DNA of 12,226 bases from an uncultured Eubacteriales bacterium. Its GTDB lineage: Bacteria; Bacillota_A; Clostridia; Oscillospirales; Oscillospiraceae. Position numbers and translations under genes: made by a program. Under the pieces are notes generated by a model, which had not been told where the DNA came from, did not search any database, and saw only the letters and a list, made by a program, of their open reading frames with translations. The stretch covers positions 1 through 12,226 of the forward strand of contig CATJRT010000267.1 of assembly GCA_949742895.1 (NCBI GenBank), read 5' to 3'. Positions 1 to 7,500 of the stretch are shown in pieces (positions within the stretch are counted from its first letter, which is position 1; the number at the start of each line of letters is the position of its first letter).

Positions 1-65
1 ACAAGCTGGATGCTTCGTTTCTTGCCTTTGTTTACCTTGCCTCTATCGCTGTTTTGTTGATTTAG
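1..65 (+). CDS. C-terminal fragment of a gene, transposase-like tail (partial, cut by window edge)
   Basis: Reading from base 3, an open frame encodes about 20 residues containing KLDASFLAFVYLAS and ends at TAG (63-65). The hydrophobic FLAFVYLA tail is reminiscent of the C-terminal end of IS5-type transposases, where a short segment of this kind closes the protein. That resemblance is from memory and rests on very few residues. The frame is on the opposite strand to the pilus genes and runs toward them, and the hairpin at 132-172 would terminate it. If it is an insertion sequence, its right end should lie between 66 and about 257. No clear terminal inverted repeat or target duplication can be assigned because the rest of the element is outside the window. 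Confidence 0.4.
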   Translation, partial: KLDASFLAFVYLASIAVLLI

Positions 66-111
66 CACTCCTTCCTTGATTTTTCAAACAAGCCCTAATA
101 TGCTCCCTACG

Positions 112-201
112 GAATAGCGAACAGCAATAATAACGCAGATGCCCAGCTGCTTTGTGCTGGAGCATCTGCGTTTTCTGATTTGATCTGACGGTTTGCTATT
201 C
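112..201. repeat. Imperfect 11-bp inverted repeat flanking the terminator hairpin
   Basis: GAATAGCGAAC (112-122) is matched by GTTTGCTATTC (191-201); 10 of 11 positions pair. The arms sit symmetrically outside the terminator stem at 132-172, so the transcript could form an outer helix enclosing the inner hairpin. It may be an extended termination structure or a remnant of a mobile-element end next to the transposase-like tail. No gene is seen between 66 and 257 apart from these structures. Confidence 0.5.
132..172. terminator. Rho-independent terminator, probably bidirectional
   Basis: AACGCAGATGC (132-142) pairs perfectly with GCATCTGCGTT (162-172). The inner arms CCAGC (143-147) and GCTGG (156-160) extend the stem, with one bulged A at 161 and an 8-base loop. 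On the plus strand the stem is followed by TTTTCTGATTTGAT, a reasonable U tract for the gene ending at 65. On the minus strand it is followed by ATTATTGC, a poorer but usable U-rich run. It lies about 85 bases past the stop codon of the last pilus gene and is the natural end of the pilus transcript. Confidence 0.85.
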
Positions 202-257
202 TTGTGGCGGCCTTACAGATACTGGCGTAAGTGGAGGTAGAATGCCGATTTGGGAAG

Positions 258-878
258 CTACTCCGCTACATCACAGCGGATTACCAGCCTTGTTCTGCCG
301 CTCAGCGTGCAGGTAAACAGCGTCAGCGGCCACTCACCCGACGTTACGCTTTCCACCGCAGTTGGCTCCACAACCTCAATTGCGTTTACGCTATACACAT
401 AGGCTCTTCCGTCAAGCAGTGTTACCGACACCTCGTCACCTATCTCCAGGCGATCCAGCGGGCCAAAATGTGTCTGATAATTATGGGCCAGGATTACCAG
501 GTTTCCGTCTGCGGGATTGCCTGCCATACGGCACGGTGACACGCGCAGGTTTGCATAACTCCACTGGTTCTGTACCGGAAGCTGCAACTCCAGCGTCGGG
601 AATGTGACCACGCCCAGGTAGTAATGACCATCCAGCTCTACCGGTTCCACTGGCTCCGCTGCCGCATCCTCAATCGGAGCGAATTCTGCCGCTGGCCTCG
701 GCGTAACGGTCCGAATCGACACCTGAGCCAGAATCGGTGTCAGCTCTTCCATCACAGCATCCGCCTCTTCCCCTGCGGTTATTTCCTGATTGAAATTATA
801 AAGTGTGAGGCCCACTGCGCACAGGATCAGCAGTAAACCCGATGCGAGCCAAATAGTCCCGCGGCGTTTATGATTCAT
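258..878 (-). CDS. Second sortase, probable pilus-anchoring transpeptidase
   Basis: A 206-residue membrane-bound sortase. Residues 8-28 form an N-terminal transmembrane anchor, followed by a Pro/Ala/Glu-rich linker (about 56-80) and the catalytic domain. The predicted catalytic His is H132 in LAHNYQTHFG, the Cys is C190 in LTLFTC, and the Arg is R197 in RTRLVIRC. It lacks the lid, the SGHRG signature and the C-terminal membrane helix of the neighbouring class C enzyme, so it belongs to a different class. I cannot assign the class firmly by eye (class B, D or a related clade). The ATG at 876-878 lies inside the end of the minor pilin gene, an 11-base overlap that implies translational coupling and matched expression with that substrate. 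By analogy with two-sortase pilus systems it probably attaches the finished pilus to the wall via the LPQTG basal subunit. That role is inferred. It is the last gene before the terminator. Confidence 0.88.
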   Translation of the reverse strand: MNHKRRGTIWLASGLLLILCAVGLTLYNFNQEITAGEEADAVMEELTPILAQVSIRTVTPRPAAEFAPIEDAAAEPVEPVELDGHYYLGVVTFPTLELQLPVQNQWSYANLRVSPCRMAGNPADGNLVILAHNYQTHFGPLDRLEIGDEVSVTLLDGRAYVYSVNAIEVVEPTAVESVTSGEWPLTLFTCTLSGRTRLVIRCDVAE

Positions 879-1950
879 GATTCGCTTTTCTCTTCATATA
901 CAGCCCGATTGCTACAAACACCACGCCGCCTGCCGCCATCACAGGTACAGGCCACCAGAGCAAGCCTGTCTGAGGCAGCTCCGCAAGGGGAGGCGTATCA
1001 TCAGGAATTTCAATGCCGGGATCTGGCTCCTCCGGCAGATTTCCTAATGGTACGTCCTCCGGCCCGATCTCAATATCTGGTTCCCCGCCCTGCGGCACAT
1101 CGGGATCGTTGATGTCATCTTCCTCCGGCGGCTCCTCGGACGGCGCCGGGGCTTCAGAGGGCACAGGCTCTGCGGAGGGAACAGGTTCCACGGAAGGCAT
1201 GGGCTCCCCGGAAGGAACAGGTTCACCAGAAGGCATGGGCTCCCCGGAAGGAATAGGTTCCCCGGAAGGCTCCGGGCCTCCCGTCGGCTGGGGTGTAATT
1301 TCCGGCACAACTGGAAGCGGCGTATAGGTTGTGAACTTAATCCGCGCCGTCAGGTAATTGTTCACCACCCCATCGTACACAAAGGGAATGTTTACAATAA
1401 ACGGGACCGGCGTATACCGTGTGCCACTAATCCAGGCGGCAGAGCTGCTCGTTACCAGATACAGCCCGTCCTTCAGCCCCCGGAATTGTGCCACGCCGTC
1501 CGTCATCACGCTGTTGGTTCCGATGGCGGTGCGTTTGGTCTCCTCCATTTTGACATCGCCTTCAGGTGCTTGCGCTTTGATCTCCTCAGCGTGCTGGTTG
1601 ATATATTCCCCAAAGGAAACCAGCAGCCTTTTCTGGAGGTCGGAGCCGGCCGCCTCGTCGGTGATTGACCGCCCGCCCATAATCTCATTGACGTCAATGC
1701 CGCAGTCCTGGAACGCCTCCGTCAGAGCATACATATAGACGCCGTCTTCATTGGACACAACGTCGGCAATTCTGTACGCCGTATACACGACAGGGTTGCT
1801 CTCCGTGCTGTTGACCGGTGTATCCTTCGGGGCATACACAACGTTCAGCACTGAAAAGTCTTCGGACGGCACCGCCAGCGCAGGGGCCGTGAGGGAAAGC
1901 GCCATCACAAGGCCCAGCAGTACGGCGCTCAATTTTCTCAGTTTCTTCAT
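868..1950 (-). CDS. Minor (probable basal) pilin with proline-rich stalk and LPQTG sorting signal
   Basis: A 360-residue secreted, wall-anchored protein. The Sec signal peptide is at 1-26 (KKLRK, hydrophobic core, APALA cleavage region). A globular domain at about 35-210 has the pilin-like layout of the major pilin's N-terminal domain (YTAYRIADV near the start, GLKDGLYLVTSSS near the end) but no E-box. A proline-rich stalk (about 212-325) contains five-residue PSGEP-type repeats and then an acidic stretch. LPQTG is at 325-329, followed by a hydrophobic helix beginning LLWWP and a KRK tail. A long Pro-rich region before the sorting signal suits a basal subunit that spans the cell wall. The sorting signal differs from the LPxTGGMGT form of the other two pilins, suggesting a different sortase. 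The ATG at 1948-1950 has only a weak GGTGG ribosome site, 39 bases after the class C sortase. It overlaps the next sortase gene by 11 bases. Confidence 0.88.
   Translation of the reverse strand: MKKLRKLSAVLLGLVMALSLTAPALAVPSEDFSVLNVVYAPKDTPVNSTESNPVVYTAYRIADVVSNEDGVYMYALTEAFQDCGIDVNEIMGGRSITDEAAGSDLQKRLLVSFGEYINQHAEEIKAQAPEGDVKMEETKRTAIGTNSVMTDGVAQFRGLKDGLYLVTSSSAAWISGTRYTPVPFIVNIPFVYDGVVNNYLTARIKFTTYTPLPVVPEITPQPTGGPEPSGEPIPSGEPMPSGEPVPSGEPMPSVEPVPSAEPVPSEAPAPSEEPPEEDDINDPDVPQGGEPDIEIGPEDVPLGNLPEEPDPGIEIPDDTPPLAELPQTGLLWWPVPVMAAGGVVFVAIGLYMKRKANHES
1135..1272 (-). repeat. 15-bp (30-bp higher-order) tandem repeat encoding PSGEP/PVPSGEPMPS units
   Basis: Within the minor pilin gene, codons about 227-272 repeat a 15-base unit encoding (I/M/V)PSGEP, degenerating to PSVEP, PSAEP and PSEEP toward the C-terminus. 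Alternating Met and Val/Ile units create a 30-base period: GGCATGGGCTCCCCGGAAGG occurs at about 1236-1255, and nearly identically (GGCATGGGCTCCCCGGAAGG) at about 1196-1215. The array sits in the wall-spanning stalk, so copy-number change would alter stalk length without breaking the frame. Confidence 0.8.
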
Positions 1951-1989
1951 TATGGCGATACCACCATTCTATTCAAAATTCCGTTTTGG

Positions 1990-2838
1990 TTACTTGCTTT
2001 CCTCTTCATTTTCCAATTTACTGTCCCACTGCCGGCCATCGCTGGCAAACATCACCACAAGAAGCACAATGAACAGCGGAACAGCCACCACTGCCGCCAC
2101 CAGCATCGGCTCCACCTGAATCGCTTCCGACGTTACCCGGATGCTGCGCACCGCCTCTGTCTCTACGCGGTGTCCGCGTACCAGGATGCGGTGGGTGTTG
2201 ATACCGTAGGGCGTACAGGTTACCAGAGTGCAGTAGTCTTTTCCGGGGCTGATCTGGAGCGCGCTTACGTCCTCCGGCAGGACAATGAGAATTTGGTCGA
2301 TTTCATAGGTCAGCACTTCGTTGAGCACATACAGCATAAATTCGTCGCCTACGGCCAGCCGGTCCAGCTTTGTGAAAAGCTCCGCGCTGGGCAGGCCGCG
2401 GTGCCCAGACACCACAGAATGGGTCGATTCGCCGCCCACTGGCAGCGAGGTCCAATCCACGTGGCCGATAGCCACTTGGAGCACCGATTCAGTGGTGCCA
2501 TGATAGATGGGAAGGGACACGTTAATCATGGGTATTTCGATATAGCCCATGATCCCGTCGCTTTCGACATTGAGGATGGATTCATACTCGGCCTTTTCCT
2601 CTTCGGAGGGGAGAAAGGGGTTGCTCCGCTCCAGGATGCGCCGGTTATAGGCCTCCGCCTCGGCGTAGAGACGGCCGTACTCCTCCTCGCTCAGCCCGGA
2701 AACCGCTTCGGCGTAGGACATAATTGCGCGGGAGGAGTGAAAGGAATTCCACCAGTCGGAGACCGTCGGATAAGCCAAGATCGCGAGGCCCGCTATGAAG
2801 ATCAGGATCAATAGAATTGTCGAACCCTTCTTTTTCAT
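1990..2838 (-). CDS. srtC: Class C (pilin-polymerising) sortase
   Basis: A membrane transpeptidase that joins pilin subunits through isopeptide bonds between an LPxTG threonine and a pilin lysine. Numbering from the upstream GTG (2850; 286 residues), TM1 is 11-27 and the C-terminal TM is 249-269, the two-anchor layout typical of class C. Catalytic residues are H150 (SGHRGLPSAELF), C212 (TLVTCTPYGINTH) and R221. A lid-like SNPF sits at 76-79, where family members usually carry DPF/DPW. The adjacent LPVGGESTH stretch is also characteristic. I chose the ATG at 2836-2838 (282 residues) over the GTG at 2848-2850. The ATG has GTGAGG six bases upstream, whereas the GTG has no convincing ribosome site. 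It follows the major pilin by 58 bases and precedes the minor pilin by 39, so it is cotranscribed with its likely substrates. Confidence 0.93.
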   Translation of the reverse strand: MKKKGSTILLILIFIAGLAILAYPTVSDWWNSFHSSRAIMSYAEAVSGLSEEEYGRLYAEAEAYNRRILERSNPFLPSEEEKAEYESILNVESDGIMGYIEIPMINVSLPIYHGTTESVLQVAIGHVDWTSLPVGGESTHSVVSGHRGLPSAELFTKLDRLAVGDEFMLYVLNEVLTYEIDQILIVLPEDVSALQISPGKDYCTLVTCTPYGINTHRILVRGHRVETEAVRSIRVTSEAIQVEPMLVAAVVAVPLFIVLLVVMFASDGRQWDSKLENEEESK

Positions 2839-2844
2839 AGCGGG

Positions 2845-2850
2845 CCTCAC
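2845..2850 (-). promoter_or_regulatory. Ribosome binding site deciding the class C sortase start
   Basis: GTGAGG on the minus strand lies six bases upstream of the ATG at 2836-2838. It overlaps the alternative GTG start at 2848-2850, which itself lacks a purine-rich site at proper spacing, so the ATG is preferred. Confidence 0.5.
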
Positions 2851-2896
2851 TTTGCTTCATCAATCAGTTATGCCGGACCCGGAACAGGTGGTGTGT

Positions 2897-4285
2897 TCAG
2901 GCGGCGCTGCGCTTCTTGGTGATGAACAACACGGCTGCGCCGACCATCAGCAGACCGCCGGAGACGGTGAAGATCGTGGTGCCCATGCCGCCGGTGGAGG
3001 GCAGCTCAGCGCCGATGTTGTTCTGCACGTCAGCAGTGTAGGACACGACGTGCTCGCCGTCCTCAGCGTTTACAGTGATCTGCTTGGAGCCGATCAGCTT
3101 GTTGTAGCCGTTGGGAGCCTCAGTCTCAATCAGGCTATAGACGCCGTCAGCCAGACCCTTAAAGTCAGCAAAGCCGTTGTTATCAGTGGTAACGACACAA
3201 TCGTTATCCTGTTCATCAACCCAAGTCACCACGCCGTCCACTAACTTGTAGAACTTGCCGTCGCTGTTGGTCAGAACGAACTTCGCGTTGGCCAGCTTCT
3301 TGGTCTCATCATCTTTATCATCGCCGGTGTATTTGTTCACAACGATATTGGAGTTGTAAACGTCAGCATTCGGGTTATTGGGAACTTCAATGGGGTCACC
3401 ATCGGTCTTATAGGTAGCGGAAACGGTATTCTCCATCTTCCCGGTGCCGCTCACAGTGGCGGTATAGGTGATAACGATATTAACGCCGTTCTCATGCAGG
3501 CTCTCACCAATCTCATTGATCCAGGGAAGAGTGATTGTGCCGTTCATAAACTGAGCAGCATCACCGGTAATGGGGGCCTCGTTACCAATCTTGATGCTGG
3601 TCACGGTTACGTTAGTCAGAGCGCCGTTAGCAAAATCATCGCTGATGGTGTACTCAGTAACCTTCACAGCCGCATCGCCCTGATTAGCGCCGGGAACCCA
3701 GTTCACGGTCTTGAGGGTCACAGTGTAGGTAGCGGTCGTACCCATCTCAAAGACAGTACCATTGACGGTCTTACCATTGTCAGGCCAAACAGGGGTGGTG
3801 GTGGTGTTCTTGTCGGTCACGGTAGCTGTGGGGTTGGTGCTGTTTACGGTGATGGCAGAGCCGCCACCCACGTTGGACATGATTACATAGTAGCCATAGG
3901 GAACAGTGACCGTAAGAGCGCCGCCATTGATGTTGGTTACAGTCTTATATGCAGTCGTACCCTCGGCCCAAGTCTTCAGCGCGGCAAACATAGCACTCTC
4001 ATCAGCATTTTCCTTCATTTGGACCTGACCATAAGCATCCTTCTGGAAATAGGCTTCCAGGCTTTCGGGGATATTGCCCTTGTAAGCGATACCATCTGTG
4101 CCTTCGTCCTTGTCTGCATCGTTGACCGTAGCGGTAAACAACTGATAGAATTTGTAGGTAGCGCCCTTAGCGGCGTTGGTGATGGTGATAGTGCCCTCTC
4201 CATCTGCAGCAAACGCGGGCAGGGCCAGCGCCAGGGTCATGACCAGGGCCAGAGCGATACTGGCCAGCTTCTTCATTTTCTTCAT
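2897..4285 (-). CDS. Major pilin (shaft subunit), LPSTG-anchored, with Cna-B/E-box domain
   Basis: A 462-residue secreted pilin. The signal peptide is at 1-26 (KKMKK, hydrophobic core, ALPAFA). An N-terminal pilin domain spans about 30-160 (ATYKFYQLF; YGYYVIMSN). A D2-type isopeptide domain spans about 170-300 (GKTVNG, TATYTVTLKTVNWVPG, YTISDDF). A C-terminal Cna-B domain spans about 312-425. In the Cna-B domain K318 (VVNKY), catalytic E387 in the E-box YSLIETEAPNGY (383-394) and N422/N423 are positioned for an internal Lys-Asn isopeptide bond. LPSTG is at 428-432, then GGMGT, a hydrophobic helix and KKR. A canonical VYPK pilin motif is not obvious. K159 or K172 (VWPDNGKTVNG), between the first two domains, are candidate polymerisation lysines. 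The ATG has a strong AAGGAG site eight bases upstream. The gene has its own predicted promoter and a ~100-base leader, which fits the high output needed for a shaft subunit. Confidence 0.93.
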   Translation of the reverse strand: MKKMKKLASIALALVMTLALALPAFAADGEGTITITNAAKGATYKFYQLFTATVNDADKDEGTDGIAYKGNIPESLEAYFQKDAYGQVQMKENADESAMFAALKTWAEGTTAYKTVTNINGGALTVTVPYGYYVIMSNVGGGSAITVNSTNPTATVTDKNTTTTPVWPDNGKTVNGTVFEMGTTATYTVTLKTVNWVPGANQGDAAVKVTEYTISDDFANGALTNVTVTSIKIGNEAPITGDAAQFMNGTITLPWINEIGESLHENGVNIVITYTATVSGTGKMENTVSATYKTDGDPIEVPNNPNADVYNSNIVVNKYTGDDKDDETKKLANAKFVLTNSDGKFYKLVDGVVTWVDEQDNDCVVTTDNNGFADFKGLADGVYSLIETEAPNGYNKLIGSKQITVNAEDGEHVVSYTADVQNNIGAELPSTGGMGTTIFTVSGGLLMVGAAVLFITKKRSAA

Positions 4286-4335
4286 TTGATTTTTCTCCTT
4301 TTCAAATATTTTTCAGGGGATTGACAACGGTTCAA
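4282..4335 (-). CDS. Possible 17-codon leader peptide ahead of the major pilin (speculative)
   Basis: The pilin leader contains a near-perfect ribosome site, AAAGGAGG (plus-strand 4348-4355), far from the pilin start. Twelve bases after it a TTG (4333-4335) opens a frame encoding MNRCQSPEKYLKRRKIK. Its TGA overlaps the pilin ATG as ATGA (4282-4285), the classic coupling geometry. The spacing is longer than optimal, the start is TTG and the peptide is tiny and basic, so it may be fortuitous. The upstream site could instead be a ribosome standby site. It contains the pilin gene's own AAGGAG. Confidence 0.22.
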   Translation of the reverse strand: MNRCQSPEKYLKRRKIK

Positions 4336-4376
4336 TGTCTGATTGCTCCTCCTTTCGGCATTGTTTGGGGGCTCTT

Positions 4377-4402
4377 CTGTTTACAAAGGCTATTGTAAAC
4401 AG
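4377..4402. repeat. Perfect 10+10 bp palindrome, candidate operator over the major-pilin start site
   Basis: CTGTTTACAA (4377-4386), a 6-base spacer AGGCTA, then TTGTAAACAG (4393-4402). The right arm contains the predicted -10 TACAAT (minus strand, 4397-4392), and the rest covers the expected start point. There is no U tract after it on either strand, so it is not a standard terminator. It could be a dimeric repressor's operator, or a hairpin at the 5' end of, or within, the transcript. Confidence 0.75.
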
Positions 4403-4443
4403 GCCGCCTCACATCTCGCATTACATTTAAGGGAATTACTGCA
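4392..4443 (-). promoter_or_regulatory. Internal promoter module for the major pilin, SARP-type direct repeats
   Basis: Minus-strand order: TGCAGTA (4443-4437), first repeat TGTAATGCGA (4425-4416), second repeat TGTGAG (4413-4408) starting 12 bases after the first, ten bases, then TACAAT (4397-4392), which matches the -10 consensus in 5 of 6 positions. Where a -35 would sit there is TGCGAG, far from TTGACA, so an activator is expected. The same elements with the same spacing occur at 10730-10781. The gap between adhesin and pilin (4286-4506) otherwise holds the leader, the palindrome and CATTTT-ccc-AAAATG (4442-4456). Confidence 0.7.
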
Positions 4444-4500
4444 TTTTCCCAAAATGTATTTTAGTTTTGATGCGGGGCGTGGAACTCCTGCTGGGCGGGT

Positions 4501-4516
4501 GCGGGCTTACGCCCGC
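4501..4516 (-). other. GC-rich hairpin spanning the adhesin stop codon
   Basis: GCGGGC (4501-4506) and GCCCGC (4511-4516) pair perfectly around a four-base loop that contains the adhesin TAA stop. No U run follows on the minus strand, so it is not a standard terminator. It may protect the 3' end of the adhesin message or slow read-through into the pilin unit. Confidence 0.5.
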
Positions 4517-7500
4517 TCCCGGCCCTTTTTCTTTACTTCAATCATCAGCAACGCCGCGCCAATCATCAAGGCAATGCCGGTGAAGGTGTAAACTGCGGTA
4601 CCCATGCCGCCGGTGTGGGGCAGCTCTGCGCCGGGGTTGTTGGGGACGGTGATGACGATGACTCCGTCCTTGGTTTCGGCCTTCAGGGGGCTTGCAATGC
4701 CGCCGTTGAAGATGACCCCGCCGTTGGAGTTGACGCGGATTGTGGTATCGCCCGCCATGGCGCGGTAGCCTGCCGGGGCCACGGTTTCCTTGAGATGATA
4801 GGTCTTATCAACGTCGATGCTCCATGCTTCCTCAGAAACATAGCCGTTATCCGCAGACGTGCCGCTGAAGACTACCTTGCCGTTTTCATCGCACAGCTCG
4901 AACGCCGCACCTGCCAGCGGGTTGTTGGAACCGTCGGTCTTGTAGAGCTGAACCTTGACCTGGCTGGGATTGTTGGTGACTGTGACCACAAAGCACTTAT
5001 TGGTCTCATCGTATTGAATATCCGCAGCACTGCTTCCAGCGCCATCCTTAGTCAGTGTGAGATTGCCATTCTCATCCACGCCCACGGTAAGGTTGATGGA
5101 GCCGTTCAGCTTCTGGTAGTCGGGACTGTTCCAGGTCTCAGTCAGTGTATACGTCTTGCCATACGCAAAGCTGCCCAGGGAAACCGTACCCTTGCTGTCG
5201 TCGTTAGCATCGCTGGTCGTAACCGCTGTGCCATCCAGCGTAAAGGGAACGCCGCCCAGCCTGTTGCCCTGCGCGTCCACCTTTACCAGCGTGACAGGGA
5301 CGGTTTTAGCCCTATTGGTGATGGTGATCTCATAGGCGTCGCCAACCCTTCTAAACTCATCGCCCGTCAGCGTAAGCGCACCATCGGAATTCTTTTTGAC
5401 TGTAAATGTGATCTTTGCCGCGTCGGTATAGCCCGCAGGAACCTTCGTCTCGCTCAGGGTGAACTGGCCCTCACGAACCGAGAATTCAGCCAAACCGGCT
5501 TCATTTGTGATGTGCGGATTGTTTTCGCCATGCAGCGCGTATTCTTTGCCGCCCTGATAGACGGTAAACTCAGCGCCTGCCAGCGGCTGACCCTCCTCAT
5601 CCACCTTGTGGATCCTGATGAGCAGCGTCTCCTTCTGCTTCAGCTCCAGTACACGCACCCCGTTCGGCCCGCCGTTCTCGTTGTAGACGTACTCGAACTC
5701 TTCCTGATACAGGTCCTTCAGCGGGAACCTATTGAGGTAGTCCGCCCCAAGCTGCTCCAAGATGCTTTCGCCTTCCACCACCACGTCGCGCCCGTTGAAC
5801 TGGGTATTCTCCCCACCCAGTGCCACAGTGACATTGCCGCCTTGATTCGGGACGACAGTCTCCAGGGTGATATAGTGGTTTCCATCTGTCTTGCCGGGGG
5901 AGACCAAGAACACGTCTGTGGCGTTGCTCTCGAACCCTGCGCCCTCATACAGGTGGAACTGGCCGTTCTGATAGACTGCATATTCCTTGGCGTTTTTCAG
6001 CGTGATGCCATTCTGGAGGTTCAGTGTGCCGTTGTTGGTGATGAGCCTTGCGCCGGAACCGTTGCCGTCCAGGGTCAGGCCGCCGATGCCGCCCTCAAAG
6101 GTGACGGTCTTTCCGCTGGCGATGGTGATGGTAGTGCCGGACAGTGTGGCGGTGCAGGGAGTGCCGGAACGGGTGTCGTTTGACAGCTCTCCCGAATAGG
6201 AGGAACGAATGGTCAGATTGTGATTGATGTTGATATCCACGCCCTCAAGGGTATTTCCGTAGAAGACAAGGGTATCGCCGTCTTGAATATATGGCTGAGC
6301 GGGCCGCGAATCGTTAGGCGCTTTCACAGGATTCTGACCCAGCACCGCATCGCCGAGTGTTGCGTACCACTCGCCGGTTCTGGTATTCAGCACGGCACCG
6401 ACGTAGAAACGGATGACCGGGTAAGTTCCCTGTCCGCTTCCGCCATAGTACTCCAACCCCATCCGGGTTGTAGTATCGTGGCTGTTCATGAAAATCAGTT
6501 TATTCGCGTCGGCAGGAACAACACTCTTGTGAGTCGCAGGAGGCGTATATCCACTGTTCATCACTATGTCGCCAGATTTCCATTTTTCCACATCACGGAG
6601 GAAAACGGGTACCCGCACACTATTAGGAACTTGATCCTCCCATTTGCCAATGGAGTTGCCATGATGCAGGGCCACACCTACCGCATTACCCTGGAACGGA
6701 TTGCTGGCCGTCTTGAGCCGTGTCTCGCCATATTTCTGTTCAATCGCTACGGCCATTTTACCAATATAGCTGCTTGTACCACCTGTGTTGCCTTCTTGGT
6801 TAAAAATTTCAATGTTGCCGCCTTGCGTACTGGGGTTAAAGGCGGCGCCATCGGAAACCGTAGTGCTGGTCAACAGGACGCCGGTACCATAGTTGGAATT
6901 GGAAATAGTGCTGTCTGTAATATGACTGCCATTGATCATCATCAGCAGACCGCCGTCCCGGATTTGGATAGCCACAGGCTGGCTGATTGAACCGTTGGCG
7001 TCAAAACCGGTGTATGTGTTAATTTGTTTCGCGGCGTTATCAATGATCACGTTGCCCTTCATCTGCATTGCGGGGGTGTTCTGATGCATATCAATCAAAT
7101 AACCAGCAAACCCGCCGCCACGTGTGATTTTGACCCCTCCTAATCCGCTTGCATCCCAGACTTCAGTAGCGCCATTGATGGGATGTCCATTGATTTTTTG
7201 ATTATCGTTGCTTACGTCATAGGTGGCAGACATCATAAAATCAATGGTAACACCAGACAACTGGCTGACATACGGATTTGTTTTCATTGCATTGATGATC
7301 TGTTCGATTGTCGTTCCGGGATTAAAAATACCACTTGCATGGTCAACAGGATATCCATTCTCGAAAGGCTTTGTCCCATTTGGTAAATAGACCAATTCAA
7401 AGACTGGCACAGCCCCTTCCGGCTGCTTTCCTGCCAAAAAGCTTGGCGATGTAGTCCCTGGCATCATATACCTGTGGCCATAGAGAATTTCCATACGGTC

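Noticed and set aside
210..229. Short inverted repeat CTTAC...GTAAG downstream of the last sortase
   Set aside because: Only five base pairs with a ten-base loop; expected by chance, and the stronger hairpin lies just beyond.
1135..1272. Repeat array considered as CRISPR
   Set aside because: Units are 15 bases, contiguous, in frame and encode PSGEP; there are no unique spacers.
4377..4402. Palindrome as a rho-independent terminator after the adhesin
   Set aside because: The stem is AT-rich and neither strand has a U tract after it. Its overlap with a -10-like TACAAT fits an operator better.
4615..6183. Plus-strand open frame of 522 codons antisense to the Cna-B part of the adhesin
   Set aside because: Shadow frame with no ribosome site or domain, and the minus strand carries E-boxes and LPHTG.
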